Assembly: GCF_034702125.1 (NCBI RefSeq)
Contig: NC_085876.1
Span: forward strand, 14,346,253 to 14,410,252
Direction: 5' to 3'
DNA from: Engraulis encrasicolus
Lineage: Eukaryota > Chordata > Actinopteri > Clupeiformes > Engraulidae
Length of the DNA: 64,000 nt
Below are positions 23,514-36,533 of this stretch, one piece after another (position 1 is the first letter of the stretch; the number at the start of each line of letters is the position of its first letter). A program made the translations under genes and the position numbers. The notes under the pieces are model-generated. The model saw only the letters and a program-made list of their open reading frames with translations, had not been told where the DNA came from and ran no database searches.

Positions 23514-26500
23514 ATGTCTTTGGTAGCCTATGGAAGTAGCGATTCTGACAGCGATTCAGACGACAAGCCTGTCAGTCGTCCAACAGAAAGCAAAGTTGGA
23601 GGGGGACTGTTTGCAACTCTGCCACCACCAAAAAGGGCTCCTCAACAGAGTGGCAGTGGAGGTGCACGCTTGGAGAGTAAATGTTCTACTAAAGACAATG
23701 CGTCGGAAAATCCAACGCCAGGTTTTCTCAAGAAACCTCAGGGAAATGTGGAAACGAAAGGCTCGCTATTCGATTTACCCAAACCCAAGAAGCGCACAGA
23801 GCCGGTGAAAATCACCGTCCCAACCCTAAAGACTGCAGACGTGAGTACTGGGGAAACTTGTGCTGCAACCAACACATTTCTTATAAACAATCAATAAACT
23901 GTTTGCTTTGTCAGCAAGGAGTGTTTTGACATACCATTTCTTTTTTATCAGTCAGACTCGGATGACGATGAACCTGTGAGAAAGAAGAAGATTCAGCCAC
24001 AGGTAAGTGAATGATGCCTCAGTTAACAGAATATATTGGAAAATCTGACTGAGCATTGTGATTTTTTCCAGTATCAGTGAGTGGTGCCTGATGCTCTCTT
24101 TACGAAATAGCGCTGTGACAAGAAATAGAACTATGAGTTTAATGACGTCATTCAAATTCTAAGGTATTTAAAAAAGGTCTGCTCATCATCTCCACATCTC
24201 CACTTGTTTTGTTTCAGGGTACGGGACTATCTGGTCTGCTCCCTCAACCCAAAAACATGGTGGTGAAAGAGATGAACCGTCAGCTAGTCCCACATACCCT
24301 CACCAAGCAGCCAGCGGCCCCACCTGCCTCCAGGACTCAGGCCGCCACCAAGGCTCCCGTCAGAGGCCTGTCCGGCTCCAGCTCCAGCTCCAGCTCCAGC
24401 TCCTCTGCCGCCACCACCACCGCCTCCCCCTCAGCAATCAAGGCAGCGGCCAAGAACGCCGCCATGCAGCTCGCGCGCCAGATGGCGGCGGATGAGGAGG
24501 GCAGCGATGAGGAGCTGGCCCCGGAGAACTACTTCTCCCTGGGGGAGAGTTCCTCACAGCAGCAGCAGCAGCCTGCCCTACCGGTGGCTAAGGACAATGC
24601 ACTCGCCCCCCCCTCGGGCCCGGGTGCCATGCCTCCCCCTCTTCCCCCCGGCACGGAGAACGCCCCTCTGCAGTTTGGGGCGCGCCTGCCGGGGGTGTTG
24701 GGCGCTGAGGGTGCAGACTTTGGTGGACAGCAGCAGCAACCACAGCAGGCTGGGTACCAGCAGTACCAGGATGCAGAAGAGGATGAGGGAGGAGAGCCGG
24801 CCACAGAGGTACCACAGAAGGGGGCTGGTGGAGTGTGTTTATGTGCTGCCCATCGAGCTGAGCTACCAAGCCTTATTGATGCACTAGAGCAGTGGTTCTT
24901 AACCTTGTTTTCTCAAAGCACCCCTTTACCTGTGCCAAAGACAATCTGTGCATCCCCCAAGTACCCCAACTTCTACACGTGTATACGCCCTGAAAAAGGA
25001 TTGAAGTGATTAATTACAATGATTCTTGCTTGAGACACTAATCAATATCTTAATTCCTTTACATGGGGACCAAAACACGTATTACCGGTAATTTGGTTTT
25101 GATTTGACCTCAACACAAACAAAATTCCGTGCACCCCCTGAAATCTCTGCCGCAGCCCTAGGGGATGCCCGCACCCCAGGTTAAGAACCACTGCACTAGA
25201 GTAGCATCCCTGGGAGTCAGGGGTTTGGGTCTGGGCTGTGTTAACAGCCTGTTGGTAGCTGATCTGGACGAAGCTGCCCATCTCAACAGAATCCCAGGAC
25301 GAATATAAACAATAGTCTCCTAAGTGAATAAGTGGCATGTCAAGCCTCATCATGTCCTTTTATTATTATTGGCCAAGTAATGACAGAGTGGAACATTCAA
25401 CCCTGTTATTAGCTCCCCATTAATCTTGATCAGTGGTGTTGCAATAAGAATTTGTTTCTTGCACATTGCCACTACAAGTCCTCATGTCACCTACCTAAAT
25501 GAGTGCCACATTGAGCCTTTTCACTTTCTATTATTATTGGCCGATTTGTTGCCACATGAATTACAAGTGGCCATGTAGGCTAGTTCTCGTAGCCAGCTCT
25601 GTCATAATAAGGATTTTTCTTAGTGCCACTTTGAGTCCCATGAGAGCTTGGGTGGGGTTGGTGTTGTGATGTATTCTGCCAGCAGATGGCATGTGTTTTT
25701 TTAAAGGCCCCTCTTAAAGTCAGGGATTAGGCTGATGGCACCATCCCCCCATGTCACCGTACCTAATATCCAGTTGGGCACAAATGCACCGCTGATAAAA
25801 TGACAAAATTGTGTACTTCCTGTTTTTCGAGGAGTTACCAAACAGCCTTATTTACATCCTGTGTTGAGGTGCCGAATAGTCGATTAAAGTTAAACTCTGT
25901 GCACTTGTAATCCTTTTATTGTATTTATTATTTCATTTGTTGCATTACAACATTTTAATCACGGAAGATCAAAAAATTGTTCTGCCTGGGCATAATAAAT
26001 GAATAAATGTAATAGAAGCATTTTGTGTGGTCTAAATCACAAACCCACAACGACTTAGGAGACCAGCTTTCCCACTGTGATGGCTGAGAGAGAAAAAAAC
26101 CTTGCACTGTATGGTTGCAGAGTTGAGAAATGAATGACTTTTATTGAAGTGGATGTTTTGATTCGCATTCCTGCATTATTCTAACGCTGTGTTTTCTGAC
26201 CAGGCGTACTATTCTGGGGGATACTATCCAGAGGCAGAGCCGGAGCAGGGAGGATCATCCTCAGTTTTCGACGATGAGGCAGTAAGATTTAGTCTTATCT
26301 CTCAGTGTTCTTGTCTTTTGGTGACTATACATGGGTTCTCAGTGTTTATCAACATGATGTTATGAGGAGGGGCAAGACACTGGAAGCAAACCACGTGAGC
26401 TAATTTTTTGACCGACAGCGGTCAGAGGTTGAGTTGTGCACAACCAGGTTCGCACAGTCAGGTTATAAACAAAATTTAGAACCCATTTATAATCTGCTGG

Positions 26501-29500
26501 AAAATACTAGGCCTGCTACAGTGTGCATATTGTCTACTGTCTCTGCTTTTCGCCAGTTCACATTATATGTTTGAGTGCCAGTACCTAAGTTGGGTGGCAA
26601 TATCTAGGATTGTTCATGTAATTGGAAACACAGATGATAGTAATCTTCTGGTGAAAATACCGGTAGCTGGTATATCAAAGCATTGCATAGTTTAGAAAAG
26701 GGTGATAACACACACAGTATGTATTAGAAATAGTATGATAGTGGTATAATTCTCAACACAGTCGTATCTGGCACAGTGTTATACAAATTGGGTCATGTCA
26801 CCCAGGTGCAATAGTTTGCACAGGCGTCCCAGATGGTTGTCATAGTTTTGCAGCTGAACAGAGTGTGTATTATACTGTAGTATGTGCTGCACGGTCGGCC
26901 ATCTTGGAATCCATTTTGACTTCACATCTGGGGTTCTTTCCAATTTGCCAACTCCCGTCCCGTCCTTTTAAAAAAAAGCTAATTGCATTGGTTTTTTATT
27001 TATGTGATTGTTGTTTTTAGACATGTGATGTCTTAGCTATGAAATAGCCACAGTTGCATTATTGACAATACATTAAACAAACTAAACAGAGATGTGTTAA
27101 ATAGAAGTACTGTTATGGATGTCATTAACTCTAGTAGTTTGATACTTAATTGTTGTGATACTGCGCTATATAAAAATATGTTGTGTGGTAATGTATTGTA
27201 TATTACTTATTTGCAAATAACATATTACCATACTATTAGTTATAATTGCATCCATCACAGTACTTTTACTTCTACTTTGTGTCTCTAAAATAAGCCAATT
27301 TTGTTGTAGTTCCGGCGTCTGCAGGGCAAGAGGAACCAGGGCAAGGAGGAGGTGAAGTTTCTGGAGATCCGAGGAGATGACCAGCTGAGTGGCACCCAGA
27401 ACTGGATGACCAAGAACATCTCCGAGGAGAAGGTTGAGCGCAGCTCCTTCAGCAAGGTGAGGCGGAGGGGGAGCGCCATCTGGGCAGCCACGTGGCCTTA
27501 TGGTTAGGGAGATGGGCTTCAGATCAGAGGGTTTCCGGTTCGAATCCCTCCCTTCTACTCCGTACCACAGTCCATGGCTGTGGTGCCCTTGAGCAAGGCA
27601 CCTACTAATCCCATACTGCTCCAGAGGCTGTAACCAATACCATGTAAATACAGTAACTGTAAGTCACTCTGGGTAAAAGTGTCAGCTAAGTGTAATGTAA
27701 TGATGAGGAGGAAGAGATGGGGGTGGGGCCGATCCGGTCCAGTGTCAGTATCGGGTTCCAATATCAATATAATTCAGTGATTGCACTGAAAGTTTCCTAA
27801 GATTTCTGATCCTGGCCATCTTTGTCCCACATTTTGGGAGACACGTGTACATTTGTTCATGTCATACTTACCTGTAGAGGATGGTGATGACAATATTGCA
27901 AGAAATGAATGGATCGGAAGAGGAAAAAAGTGCATCGGTGCATCCCTAGTGGAGGATGAAGAAGGGTGTATTAGGAGGAGGATGCAGGAGAAGGAAGGAG
28001 GTGTAGGAGAAAGAACCCCGGTTCAAATGTTTTTTGTGATTTAAAAAAAAAGACAAACAAATGAATTCACAACTTTTTCCACTTTTCATATCATTTATAA
28101 TCTGTACAATGCAATTGAAAAATTAACTCAAAGCTTTAAAAGGAAAAAAAGAAATGTAAAAACTTAAATGAACATTGTTGCATAAGTAGGCACATCCTTA
28201 CTACTCTGTTGCAGTACCCTCAGCCTTTATTAAAGCACCTAGGCTTTTTGCGTAAGACTCTATCTGTGTGGCACATCTTGATATGGCAATATTTGCCCAC
28301 TCCTCTTTGCAAAAGTGCTCCAAATCTGGCAGATTGCGAGGGCATGTCCATTGCACTGCCTTCTTCAGATCACCCCACAGGTGTTCGGTAGGATTCAGGT
28401 CTGAACTCTGGATGGGCCATTCCAAAACCTTAATCTTATTCCAGTGAAGCCATTCTTTTGTTGATGTAGGTGTGCGCTTACGGTAATTGTCATTCTGAAA
28501 GAAGATCATCTTCAACTTTCTAGCAGGAGGTTGAAGGTTTTGTGCCAACTCTTGACTGGTATTTGGAACAGTTCATTTTTCCCTCCTCCCTGACTAAGGC
28601 TCCAGTTCCAGGTAAAGAAAAACAGCCCCAAAGCATCATGCTGCCACCACCATGCTTCACTGTAGGTATGGTTTTATTTGGGTGATGTGCAGTGTTGTTT
28701 TTTAGCCAAACATAAGGACTTACCTTTTGGAATCATGTCCAAAAAGTTCAACCTTGATTGAGTTTATTTTGCCAAAGGACATCCGAAATCTCCCAAATAC
28801 ATGTGGCAGAATGTGCTATGGTCTGATAAAACCGAGGTTTGAACTTTTTGGACCCAATTCCAAAAGGAATGTTTGACGCAAAAACACTGAACATCACCTT
28901 TAGCTACAGTGAAGCATGGTGGTGGCAGCATCATTCTTTAGTTATTAATAGTTCCAAATATATGAAAATATCAGGATGGTATAAGTTGTGTATATTACAC
29001 ATTTTGTCAATAAAGTTATGGGGTGCCAATAACTTAAAAACAATAATGGGGTACCTACTGTATAAGCATTACAATAGGCTTTTCAGTAGGTTTTAGATGC
29101 TGTGCACCAGTTGTTTGCAACAAACATTGCAGACAACGGAACGACACCGTGGTGTTGAGTACAAGCTTCCTGTAACCGACTCCATTTTATTTTTCAGAAA
29201 AAGGGAGGTCAACCAACAGGACAGCAGAGACGCAAACACCAGATCACGTATCTCATCCACCAGGTGAGCTCAAAAACTAGTTTTCAGTGCTCTTAAATGT
29301 AAGGTAAAGTTTGGGGTATTGACAATGATGGCAACCAAGAACTAAATTCATAATAATTACGGTGCATTTCAAGCTGTTTGAAATGGCATTTCTAATGTTT
29401 TGCACTTTTCACATTTTGTATTGCATTAGGTTAGACTTTATTAGTTTAGCTTTTTAAACTGTGTTGATTATTGTTGTATCGGAATCTAATTTGTAGTAGT

Positions 29501-29744
29501 GAAGTTAAGCCGAATGAAAAGACAATTTCAGAAGTGAAACTTCATCTGTACTGTCCAACCAACCAACAGTTGTTTTGCCTTTCCATACATTGCGTACATT
29601 GGTTTTTTGTTTGTTTGTTTTTTGACGTTGCTAACAATATCGTTTTTTGTGTCCCAGGCCAAGGAACGGGAACTGGAGCTGAAGAACTCGTGGTCAGACA
29701 ACAAGCTGTCTCGCCGACAGACGCAAGCTAAATACGGCTTCTAA
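23514..29744 (+). CDS. PRCC: Proline-rich protein PRCC, seven exons
   Basis: PRCC is a nuclear protein associated with splicing factors; its human gene is a TFE3 fusion partner in papillary renal carcinoma. Exons: 23514-23840, 23952-24002, 24218-24808, 26204-26281, 27310-27456, 29198-29263 and 29658-29744, encoding 448 aa. It starts [17 protein letters not shown] and continues [56 protein letters not shown], then a Ser run (S x 12 region) and Pro/Gln-rich stretches. The conserved C-terminal half includes [39 protein letters not shown] and the end AKYGF. The ATG was chosen because it opens the conserved [10 protein letters not shown]; an earlier in-frame Met lies in noncoding sequence. All introns are phase 0, GT/AG. 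Confidence 0.97.
24890..25193. mobile_element. hAT-like MITE with perfect 8-bp TSD in PRCC intron 3
   Basis: A 304-bp element with ends CAGTGGTTCTTAACCT / AGGTTAAGAACCACTG and CACTAGAG on both sides (24882-24889 and 25194-25201). It lies about 80 bp past the exon-3 donor. Confidence 0.9.
27483..27705 (+). mobile_element. tRNA-derived SINE in PRCC intron 5
   Basis: The body starts GGGCAGCCACGTGGCCTTAT and has a B-box GGTTCGAATCC at 27537-27547. It continues with the CCTTGAGCAAGGCACCTA block and ends in AAGTGTAATGTAATG repeats. Confidence 0.75.
28030..29060 (-). pseudogene. Degenerate Tc1-like transposon in PRCC intron 5
   Basis: The minus-strand frame 28201-28548 carries the C-terminal part of a Tc1 transposase: NDN (second catalytic Asp region altered), [16 protein letters not shown] and [10 protein letters not shown] near the end. 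The normal DPKH becomes NYRKR and the Glu motif NPIENLW becomes NPTEHLW with the Glu retained. More 5' sequence is present in broken frames up to about 28870. Clear inverted ends are no longer visible. It is much older than the Tc1-like copy at 2236-3846. Confidence 0.7.
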
Positions 29745-29848
29745 AGGATGCTGAGAAGGGCAGCAGGCTGCAAGCAGTTTGCAACTTCCCCTTGTATAGT
29801 TTGAACAGATCAACTCCCACCATCCCCACTCCTCCTCCTCCAACTACC

Positions 29849-29955
<107 letters not shown>

Positions 29956-30368
29956 CAAAAAGTCCACTGAGTGGGACGCTCGTCTAAGCTAACGGAGGCA
30001 TGCACTGTTTTAATGTGATGAGGAGTCGTTGGGTAGCTCAGTCAGTCCATTTTGAATTCCTTTTGAATTCTTCCCTCCCTCTCCCATCCCTGTCCCATCC
30101 TGTCCCGTCCTCAATCTCTTTTGTCTTTGGAACTGTTCTTCTGTGTGTACTTTTGGTGCGTATATTTCCCGGGCCAAGTAAAGGGAGCGGTTGTGAATAA
30201 GCAATGAGGTCAGTGCTCCACTTGGTTTGTGCATAAATCAATCATCTCATCAGAGAAGGTGTCGACTGTGAATTCATGGCATATTTTAATGACCACAGGC
30301 TTTATTGTTTTCGTTTTCCCCAAGTCCTTGTAATTGACATTAAGTTCACCTCTGTAAATAAGAAGAAC

Positions 30369-30374
30369 ATTAAA
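30369..30374 (+). terminator. Probable PRCC poly(A) signal
   Basis: ATTAAA about 625 nt past the stop codon. Confidence 0.4.
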
Positions 30375-30789
30375 AGCCAAGGTACAATATGGTGTAATCT
30401 CCCTTCTAGTAAATTAAGTCTCAATTAAGTAATACTTTGGTCATTTGGCAAACCCTGTCTACATCTTCAATGCCAGTTCACTTCAACTTCGGTTCAAGGG
30501 CAGTCACAACATCACACTGGAAGACGCTTCAATTTGATAGTCATTCCATTTCAACATTAATAAAAGAAATCCTTGACTGCTTGCATAACACCAAACCAAA
30601 AAGATGAAAACCTACTCAGGTCACATCACCACAGGCTATACTTAAAATGCATGACTACATAATTAAATCACACATTAGAGCCTGCTGTTTTTTTCCCAGC
30701 GTTGTTCTACCTCAAATGCCCCTCATCCTTCGTCTGGAGAAGTATATGACACATCAAGCAACCTTTAAACACTTGCCTTCATGCACTCA

Positions 30790-30950
30790 GGGAAGCCGAC
30801 AGGGAGGGACAAAAGGGTTAGTTGTCCCGGGCCCAAGGAGAAAGGGGGCCCAAATTTGAGTTTTCATTACATTGTATGTATTGGATGTGGGGCCCTTTCA
30901 GATGACTTTGTCCCGGGCCCAGCAAAAGCTGTCATCGGCCCTGCGTGTAG
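30790..30950. repeat. hAT-like repeat with GGGCCC blocks, copy 1
   Basis: CAGGGAAGCCGACAGGGAGG at one end and GCTGTCATCGGCCCTG at the other, with CCCGGGCCCA blocks within. The same family occurs at about 34838-34997 and 61262-61632. Confidence 0.6.
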
Positions 30951-31790
30951 TAAATGGACTCACCCGGCTATCAAATGGGAGGCTTTTAACTCCAGATAGA
31001 GGGGGAAATCAGTGTTGATTTGAGACATTAAAAAGCTGTATGTGGCTTTGGAAGAGACGGCAGCACTCTGGGCTACTACTCACTTATTAGCCGCCCTCTG
31101 CTGTGCGGTGTGGCCTTGGACAAGGCACTTAACCCCCACATTTGCTCCTGTTAAGCAGCTTTTAGTGCCGGCGCTTAGTGCAATGCTGCAGGCAGGCCCC
31201 AAGTGTGTGTGTGTGTGTGTGTGCATGCGTGCGTGTGTGTGTAAAAAAAACGGCTTCTCTGGTAATGTGGCCCTGGAGAAGCGAAAGTAAAGTAAAGCAA
31301 TAAAATGTTCAAAATGTCCTGTCCGTGGCAAGACACATCACTTAACACAGTAACACTTTCTATGATGCTTGTATTCACAAGGCCGCACCAAAACACTCAA
31401 GCCTGTTGAAAACAATGTTGTTAACTGACATAATGACATTAAGTAAATGCTAACATAACTATTTTATTGATGAATGTTAACAAAAGTCTTGTATTGCTAT
31501 TATTGCTTTATTTTGGGTATATTTAGGTGAGGTAATCCACCTAGACACTTGCAGTCAGCAGGAATATTGTGTGTGTGTGTCTCTGTGTGATTAGAATGAG
31601 CATTCACAAAAAAATCCACGCAAAAGCATGCTATAATGTCAGTTCAGTACAAACAGAAGACTTTAACTCCCAGAGCATCATCACAAATCCCATTTCAACA
31701 TACAAATGTTACAGTAAGCTACATGCACTTGTTTAGAATCCAAGTGACATGCATACCAATAGTGCATTGTTACACAAGGTGCATTTTTAG
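30950..31790. other. Intergenic sequence with a SINE-like fragment and (GT)n
   Basis: GCCTTGGACAAGGCACTTAA (around 31110) resembles the body of the SINE at 27483. A short (GT)n lies at 31202-31242. No gene is supported. Confidence 0.45.
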
Positions 31791-32010
31791 TAGTTTATTT
31801 CCAGAACTCATACCGCCCATTTACAAATATTACCTTTTTCATGAATACTTGGCACCACCATCAAATTCTTAGTATTCATTATGACCTGAAAAATTGCACT
31901 TTTCATGCATGAAAAGGTGGATCTTCTCCACTGGCCACCGTCTTACACAGTAGCAGAGGTGACACGGAGAAGAATTATGACTGAGAAAAGGACACTTTGC
32001 ATACATAAAA
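31790..32010. repeat. Fragment of the 35143-35501 MITE family, opposite orientation
   Basis: Blocks such as TTTTTCATGAATACTTGGCA, TTGCACTTTTCATGCATGAA and GGTGGATCTTCTC appear as reverse complements in 35143-35501. The element ends are not intact. Confidence 0.6.
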
Positions 32011-32603
32011 AGGTGGATCTTCTCTGTGTCCGCCATTTACACACACAGAGTCCAGAGTGCATCTCAGTAGAGTGTACTGTAGCCTAAAGATGAGGAGGTT
32101 TTTAGACTAATGCTTCATTATAGCCTAGTCAATCAAATATGAAGTTTATCTCCTCAATATTGCCTAGCCAATCAAATATTAATTTTAACTGAAGAAACAG
32201 ACATTTGACAGCAGTTGTCATGGGTTTCTCTGGAGAATCCTCAAACTCATCTCAGTTGATCTCTTAAAAAGCTGAAATCTCAGGCCACTTCAGCTAATGT
32301 TGTAATGGGTTAAAGATTGCTTATTTTGAAATTCTTAGAGCTTTTCTCTACAAGTTTGGTGCGGGATTGACCCACCTGGCAGGCCGCATCCGCCAGTGCA
32401 GGGGTGGGGAACCTACAGTATATCTTGAAGGCCGTTTACAGACCTTGAGGTCGTCTTATCCAACCCTGACAGTATTTTGTGGCCAATCAAAAGGGTTCCC
32501 ACTTCTGTGCTAGTGGACGGCAGCAGTTGGAGCAGCAGCAGACAGGAGCATTGACTCAAAAAATGGACCCAGCTGACAGGCAGCGTCCGACCTTGGCTTA
32601 GAG
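32010..32603. other. Intergenic sequence including a partial hAT-like MITE
   Basis: Around 32398-32470 the phrase GCAGGGGTGGGGAACCTACA begins a partial copy of the hAT-like family at 32604. Nothing else is supported. Confidence 0.4.
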
Positions 32604-32915
32604 CAGGGGTTGGGGAACCTATGTCTCGAGGGCCGCTTGTGGCCCTTGAGGCTGCCATGATATAATTTTAATATTATGCAGTTTCACATGAAATATGACA
32701 TGTTTCACAAAGAAATCTATCAGTTACATTTGCAATACAATTAGGTTATATTTTCAGGGAACCTAGTGAAGGTCATGCCTGTTGTAAAGGTGTCTGCCTT
32801 CAATATAGGCCTAAAGTGCAGGGGGAAATCCTGCTTTGTGTTCATAGTATGGCCGTTTGGAGGACTTAATAAAATTTGAAGTGGCCCTTCGAAAGAATAC
32901 GGTTCCCCACCCCTG
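32604..32915. mobile_element. hAT-like MITE with perfect 8-bp TSD
   Basis: A 312-bp element with ends CAGGGGTTGGGGAACC / GGTTCCCCACCCCTG and GCTTAGAG on both sides (32596-32603 and 32916-32923). It is the intact reference for the fragmented copy spanning 2134-4555. A tail-like piece of the same family lies at about 59120-59380. Confidence 0.9.
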
Positions 32916-32923
32916 GCTTAGAG

Positions 32924-34190
32924 TGTAGGGGTGTGCGTTAGGACCTTGGGATCGGAGGATTCCAAGTATGATACCTGTAGCAGTAGAGGGGATGTGAGTG
33001 CATCTGTTGCATTTTCATCCATTGAAATGGCCTGGTGGAGCAAGCCTTCTAACCCCACATTGCTCCTACCCTGGTCTTGGAATTCGATCAATTCACATTG
33101 CCCTGTTTAAGACAAGGTTGCAATGCTCCAGTGATTATACCAAAATAACTGAGTAGCTTTGTTTAAAAGTCATGTTTAAAAGTCATGTCTACGTAGTAGG
33201 CCTATGTACTACAACACCATAATATGTCTGTCTTAGTGAGAATCTCCGACACACGCATTTATTTAAATTCATTTGAATGACAATTGTTTTTTAATTACAT
33301 TTCCTGAACATTCTTGGTGAGATTTTTAAAAAAGCATTTTCCCTCTATTTTTTTCTAAAATAAGCCAGCTGGGCCACACACAGAGCTTTTGTCACATGGG
33401 AGCTCCGTGGCCCTGTTCTGTCCTTATAGTGTTCCCCTTGGCAGACAAACAAACCTATGCTAATCCCTCCCTTGCTGGCAAAGCGAGCCAATTGATTCCA
33501 TCAACACTTGGCAAAACTCTTTCCTCTCTGCGAGGCAAACATATAATGCAGCTGTTTGTTTTGCGTTACTACAGAATCACGCCTTCATCTTCTGTCAGCT
33601 ACTATAGACGCGAGGCGTCTCATGAACGTGGAAGGAAGGCGATAGATATTTACACCGGAATGTTTACAATGGCGGTAGAATGTGTGTATCGGTTCTCTCA
33701 TCGGCCGCAACAATGCTCTCTTCACACGACATTGCACTGTGTACATTAAGAAGCCACATTAGAATATCAGTTAATATCTCAAAGTCATCAATAACCTATT
33801 ATATGACCAGAAATAGGATGTTTTTTTTCTGTCCATATTTAATGGGTAAAATACACAATCATTTACTCTACGTATTTTGGGGGTAATTTATTTTTTTCTT
33901 CAATATTCACACAAGAGTCATTAAACCCAAAATGTATTTGCCTGTGCTCCTCCTTTTGGGTCATGCCAATGTTTTTCATCAGGTTGAGAAGTGCCAATTC
34001 ACTTTGGGAAATAAAAAGAAAAGATGGTGCTGTTTTAAGGACAGAATGTAAGAAAAAGGTCATGCCAGCTGAGAGTGCAGCGTCTGTGCATGAACCTCCT
34101 TGGCAGAATAACATGGCCTCTTACATCCCTCCCTCCTTATCCCTATTGTATTGTGTGTGTGAGACTCCCTTGCATCTCTTTGCCGCGGTT
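32924..34190. other. Intergenic sequence, no feature recognised
   Basis: AT-leaning unique-looking sequence. The open frame near 33396 has no splice or domain support. Confidence 0.4.
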
Positions 34191-34660
34191 CCTCGAAGAA
34201 TCCCTCACAGCTGCCTGTTGGACGTGTGGGTGATTTTGGCCCCCAAACCACCGCATGCCTCTGGAGGTGGGATGGGGGGATGGTGGTGGTGGGGAAGGGG
34301 GGGCTATAAGCAACACTGGGGCCCCACAGCTAAGCATCCATGGTGGCCATTGTCCCTGTCCGTGGCCGCCTCTCCTCTCCCCTTGTGCTGGGCCGCTCCC
34401 CTCCTTGACCCCTCGCCGGGACAACAAAGCCCCGCGTCTTCTTGACACAAGGGCACCAAACAGTGTGACCTGCCCACTCGGTGCATTCCTGCAGTGCGGG
34501 CTATCTCTCTGTGCTGCCAGTGGGCGCTGCGCTAGGGGCACACGGTTGACAAAAGGCTCTGACAAAACCGGCCTCTGTGGACCGGTGGATGGATGCGGTC
34601 GCAGACAAACACTCTGGCCCGGCCCGGATTCCTCATAGCTGCCGCTGCCGCACATCAGAA
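34190..34660. other. GC-rich noncoding block upstream of MBP
   Basis: A distinctly GC-rich stretch in an AT-rich intergenic region, about 2.5-3 kb upstream of the MBP start. It contains ACAACAAAG (SOX-like) and several GC boxes. Open frames on both strands are explained by composition. It could be a regulatory element or part of an unrecognised transcript. Confidence 0.35.
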
Positions 34661-34743
34661 TGAGCAGTGTGCTTGTGTGGTTGCAGGATGGCAGTGCCCT
34701 GTATTATGCCGATGTCCACGCATGCACACACACAGGCACGCAT

Positions 34744-34744
<1 letters not shown>

Positions 34745-34817
<73 letters not shown>

Positions 34818-34838
34818 GCACACACACACATACACACA
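34745..34838. repeat. (CA)n microsatellite
   Basis: Pure (CA)n of about 75 bp followed by variant CATA/CGCA units. Confidence 0.95.
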
Positions 34839-34997
34839 GGGACGCTGACAGCTTTGGCTGGGCCCGGGACAGAGTCATCTGAAAGGGCCCCCTTGCCGCA
34901 ATACATGCAATGATATGAGGACCCAATTCTGGGCCCCCCTTCTCTCTGGGCCCGGGACAACTGACCCCTTTGCCCCCCTCTGTCGGCTTCCCTGCAC
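34838..34997. repeat. hAT-like repeat with GGGCCC blocks, copy 2
   Basis: The ends CAGGGACGCTGACAGC and GTCGGCTTCCCTG are nearly inverted repeats. The interior is shared with 30790-30950 and 61262-61632. It sits between two (CA)n tracts, so its duplication cannot be read. Confidence 0.65.
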
Positions 34998-35006
34998 ACG
35001 CGTGCG

Positions 35007-35039
<33 letters not shown>

Positions 35040-35142
35040 TATGGCACATGTAGTGATAGCATCTGCTGAGGCAATGCCAAGTTACACTGCTGGTGTCTGC
35101 ATGGAGTGGTCATGCTACTGTGGCGGCATTAAAAACCTTTAA

Positions 35143-35501
35143 AGGGACACTGTGCAGGAAATGGCCAAAAAAGGTACTGCAACTATGCTGCTCATTGAAA
35201 CTGGGCTGCCTATTGCCAAATTTGATCTTTACATGAAAGTTTACTAAGTAATAAACAAATATTTTCTAGTATGGTCCAAGTACAGTAATTCGTGCAGCTA
35301 AAAATGGCTATTTTTGGAAATTCAAAATGGCGGACCATGAAGAAGATCCCCCTTTTCATGTATGAAAAGTGCAATTTTCCCAGTCATAATTAATATTTAG
35401 AATTTGATGCTGGTGGTAAGTATTCATGAAAAAGGTAACATTAGTGAATGGGCAGCATGAATTCTGGAAATAAACATCTAAAAATCTCACACAGTGTCCC
35501 T
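35143..35501. mobile_element. TTAA-flanked MITE
   Basis: A 359-bp element with ends AGGGACACTGTGCAGG / CACACAGTGTCCCT and TTAA on both sides (35139-35142 and 35502-35505). It is piggyBac- or Kolobok-like. An older relative lies at 31790-32010. Confidence 0.85.
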
Positions 35502-35688
35502 TTAAAAAACTTCTTTCAATATGTATGTTAGCCTGTAAAAGATATTGTACACCATTGTGTTTCTGTCTCTGTCTCTTGACGGTAGCATTTGCTTTGTTAC
35601 AACAGATAACAACAAAATTAAAGAAAAAGATTAGTGCACTCAAAAATAGGATCTTACAAGCAGAATTTAATAGACTCTCCTAAAATGG

Positions 35689-35860
35689 GCCCTGCCGTGG
35701 CCTAACGGTAGAGCACTGTGCTACGCCGGCGACCCGGATTCGATTCCGGCCTGGGTCATTTGACGATCCTTCCCTGTCTTTCTCCCTCTCCCCACTCATT
35801 TCCTGTCTCTGCTCGACTGGCCTGTCAACAATAAAGGCAAAATGCCCTTTAAAAAAAGAA
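35689..35860 (+). mobile_element. tRNA-derived SINE
   Basis: It begins GGGCCCTGCCGTGGCCTAAC, with an A-box-like GTGGCCTAACGG and B-box-like GGATTCGATTCC at 35736-35747. It continues with a CT-rich middle and ends AATAAAGGCAAAATGCCCTT plus an A-rich tail. A sibling lies at 61381-61550. Confidence 0.8.
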
Positions 35861-36533
35861 TCTCCTAAAAGGATGGAAATGAATATTGTTTCTCATTGTT
35901 GTGCCAGACATTTACAAATGGAAACCTGAGATGTCTCAAGAGATAAATCAAAGCCCTTCGACTTGTTTTTGCCAAAATGAAATCTGTCTTCAAAAGGAGA
36001 AAAACAGTCAACAACATTCTCCCAACAGGCCAAAATAATCACACCACAAAAGCCAACTGTAAAAAAATATTTGTATGCTAAGCCAGTGAGGTTTAGTCGT
36101 GCAGTGTAATACCCAACAGAGGACACTTGGCTCTTTGTGCACACTGATCCCCATTTCCAGAAGCCACCATTATACATTTTTCAACACTCATACAAACAGT
36201 TATGTGTCAGGGTCACAATAGTTGAATCTGACAAATATTATGACAAGACAATGCACGCAGAATAGATAATAGATTACATGAAGTCGCTTCCACAAATGCA
36301 ACTCAATTAATTAATTAATGAGTGTCATGACCTTGTAGGACCCCGGTCATTGTGACTTTTGGACAACCGCATGGCACAACCATTCCATGCCCAAGTCAAA
36401 CTGCCAACTTTCAAAACATACAATATTCCCCTGAAATGCATTCATCTGAACTGGACTGTGGTTCAAGGAATAAATATACAAAGTGACATCAAAATGCGAT
36501 CTATTTGTATAATAGGTAGAAATCACCCTGTAG

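Noticed and set aside
34143..34655. GC-rich open frames on both strands upstream of MBP
   Set aside because: Overlapping frames on both strands, no splice sites and no recognisable protein motif; best explained by composition.
35689..35860. Possible tRNA gene
   Set aside because: A/B-box-like sequences are present, but no full cloverleaf is formed and a related copy with a tail exists elsewhere. It is a SINE; the same holds for 11276, 16315, 27483 and 61381.
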